Positions 34,417 through 35,601 of a DNA stretch of 35,601 nucleotides are shown in pieces. The first letter of the stretch is position 1. Each line of letters opens with the position of its first letter. The position numbers and the translations under genes are program-made. The stretch lies in NCBI GenBank assembly GCA_021203305.1, contig JAJQBK010000048.1, positions 1 to 35,601 on the forward strand, read 5' to 3'. A model generated the notes under the pieces. That model ran no database searches. It had not been told where the DNA came from and saw only the letters and a list, made by a program, of their open reading frames with translations. The stretch comes from Lachnospiraceae bacterium. Its GTDB lineage: Bacteria > Bacillota > Clostridia > Lachnospirales > Lachnospiraceae.

Positions 34417-35529
34417 TTACAGATAAGTCTCAAAGAAGGGGACAATATAATCGAGCGCCTGGGTGACATACGGCTCCAAGTCATACATATCAAAATGTCC
34501 TGCGCCCTCGATCACATAAAATTCCTTTTCGGATGTGGTATTTTCATAGAGCTGCTCTGCGCCGGAACGTGACCAGGCGTTTTCCCCGGTGATGATCAGA
34601 TACGGCGCTTCCAGCTCTGCGATGAATTCTTCCGGATGGAAATCCACCCAGGAAAGCTCACTCCAGGATACCGCATGATTGTCCCAGTTGTCCTGGTATC
34701 CGCGTTCTTCGTTATAATAGTAAGCCGCGCCTTCTGCATATGCCCTCGGCATCAGGTCGATATAGGTCGGGTCTGCTTCACCAGCCTCGTATGCCTCACG
34801 ATCCGCCTCGGCCTGCTCCGTAGACATCATAATCATGGAAGACATCGTTGTGGCGGGAACAACAGATGTGACCGCTTTGATGCGCTCATCCTGAATGGCT
34901 GCATAGGGCATATAGCTGCCGGAACCACAAATTCCAAGGCCGCCAATATTTTCACTGTCCACGTAATCCAGAAATTGCAGATATGTCACAGCGCTGCTGA
35001 TGTCACTGGCCTTGATGTCCGGTTCCTCCAGCTGTCTGGGTTCCCCTTCACTTTCTCCGAAATAAGAGTAATCAAACACCAGCGTGACAAAGCCGCTCTC
35101 CGCCAACCGCTCGGCGTAAATGCTTTGTGCCTGCTCTTTTACGGAAAGCATGGGGCCGGTCACAACAACAGCAGAATATTGACTGGTTTCATCAAATCCA
35201 TCCGGCAGGAACAGGATACCCGCCAGATTCAGTCCGGAGTCCTCATTTTCAAAGCTCACGGAAACGGTGCTGACGCCGTTCTCTGATGCGATTTCTCCAT
35301 CCGCAATTTCACTTTCTGAGATTTCTGTATTAGCCGTATCTATCGATTCGGTCTGCTGTGACTGACCGTTTTCTGTGCTGACAGGCTCCGTATCAGATGT
35401 TTCAGAAGCGGAGCTGACATTATTTTGCGTCGCACACCCGGTCAGTGCCAGCAGGAGAACAAATACCAATGCCCAGCACCAGGCGATCTTTTTCTTACTG
35501 CTCCCGGAATTTACTGCCCGCATATCCAT
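34417..35529 (-). CDS. Alpha/beta-hydrolase lipoprotein
   Basis: 370 residues. A lipoprotein signal peptide (KKKIAWCWALVFVLLLALTGC) puts the lipidated cysteine at residue 32. A Ser/Thr/Glu-rich linker (~35-85) is followed by an alpha/beta-hydrolase domain. The nucleophile elbow reads GLGICGSGSY, with cysteine in the nucleophile position as in dienelactone-hydrolase relatives, and EGAGHFDMYD supplies the catalytic histidine. The family resembles YcjY-type hydrolases, which are usually cytoplasmic; here the enzyme would sit outside the membrane. The start could be ATG 35529 or the better-spaced ATG 35523. Substrate unknown. Confidence 0.87.
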   Translation of the reverse strand: MDMRAVNSGSSKKKIAWCWALVFVLLLALTGCATQNNVSSASETSDTEPVSTENGQSQQTESIDTANTEISESEIADGEIASENGVSTVSVSFENEDSGLNLAGILFLPDGFDETSQYSAVVVTGPMLSVKEQAQSIYAERLAESGFVTLVFDYSYFGESEGEPRQLEEPDIKASDISSAVTYLQFLDYVDSENIGGLGICGSGSYMPYAAIQDERIKAVTSVVPATTMSSMIMMSTEQAEADREAYEAGEADPTYIDLMPRAYAEGAAYYYNEERGYQDNWDNHAVSWSELSWVDFHPEEFIAELEAPYLIITGENAWSRSGAEQLYENTTSEKEFYVIEGAGHFDMYDLEPYVTQALDYIVPFFETYL

Positions 35530-35547
35530 CTACCGCCTTTCCTCAAA

Positions 35548-35601
35548 TTATTTCTGAAGGTCCACCGGAGGCGCCATCTTCACATACGCTTCCAGCATTT
35601 C
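35548..35601 (-). CDS. Possible C-terminal end of an upstream gene (partial)
   Basis: On the minus strand the frame is open from the window edge to a TAA at 35550-35548 and would encode 17 residues, EMLEAYVKMAPPVDLQK. The stop lies 18 bases before the lipoprotein start, and the sequence between carries its ribosome binding site, so a same-strand gene is plausible. The protein cannot be identified from so short a piece. Confidence 0.35.
   Translation of the reverse strand, partial: EMLEAYVKMAPPVDLQK

Noticed and set aside
1-35601. CRISPR arrays, tRNA or rRNA genes
   Set aside because: No regularly spaced direct repeats of CRISPR length and no cloverleaf or rRNA-like sequence were seen on reading through the window.

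Overview
The window looks like a chromosomal segment of a Clostridia bacterium, most likely Lachnospiraceae. The grounds are an rpoB-rpoC-rpsL-rpsG-fusA-tuf run with Firmicutes-type sequences (138-140-residue-class S12, compact beta' without the large proteobacterial insertions), strong sigma-A type promoters, and accessory genes typical of gut Clostridia. The genus cannot be fixed from sequence reading alone.

Layout. (1) 1-12969 is the transcription/translation core: rpoB and rpoC behind a TTGACT-17-TAGACT promoter; then rpsL, rpsG and fusA behind a perfect TTGACA-17-TATAAT promoter whose transcript would start directly with a hairpin followed by seven U (candidate attenuator); then tuf with its own promoter and a strong terminator. 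(2) 12985-22051 is a tandem, mutually overlapping array of five related polytopic membrane proteins (6-pyruvoyl-tetrahydropterin-synthase-related / GT-C-like integral membrane family). Copy A has an in-frame TAG, copy B lacks the soluble domains, copy C is a collapsed remnant, copy D is intact, and copy E has a TGA plus a G8 frameshift. (3) 22052-24430 holds an L-rhamnose mutarotase, a family 2 glycosyltransferase whose C-terminus looks like a MarR-type winged helix, and a 226-bp nested foldback element with 26-nt inverted ends. (4) 24431-30480 holds a probable heterodimeric ABC exporter pair preceded by an operator-rich region, a small conserved protein, a LytTR response regulator and a GHKL histidine kinase with no membrane segments. 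(5) 30475-33912 holds carbohydrate enzymes: a cytoplasmic GH13 (neopullulanase/cyclomaltodextrinase type) and a GH53 endo-galactanase-like protein without signal peptide. (6) 34025-35601, minus strand, holds a SnoaL/NTF2-fold protein, an alpha/beta-hydrolase lipoprotein and the end of an upstream gene.

How the parts may work together. The core genes are housekeeping and carry wild-type residues at the rifampicin and streptomycin resistance positions. The membrane-protein array, the mutarotase and the glycosyltransferase could belong to envelope glycan metabolism, but this is inference from adjacency. The LytTR regulator/kinase pair probably controls the neighbouring ABC pair, whose upstream region has 14-bp direct repeats at 21-bp spacing and three copies of TGAACGA/TCGTTCA. 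All functional calls rest on motif recognition; no database search was run.
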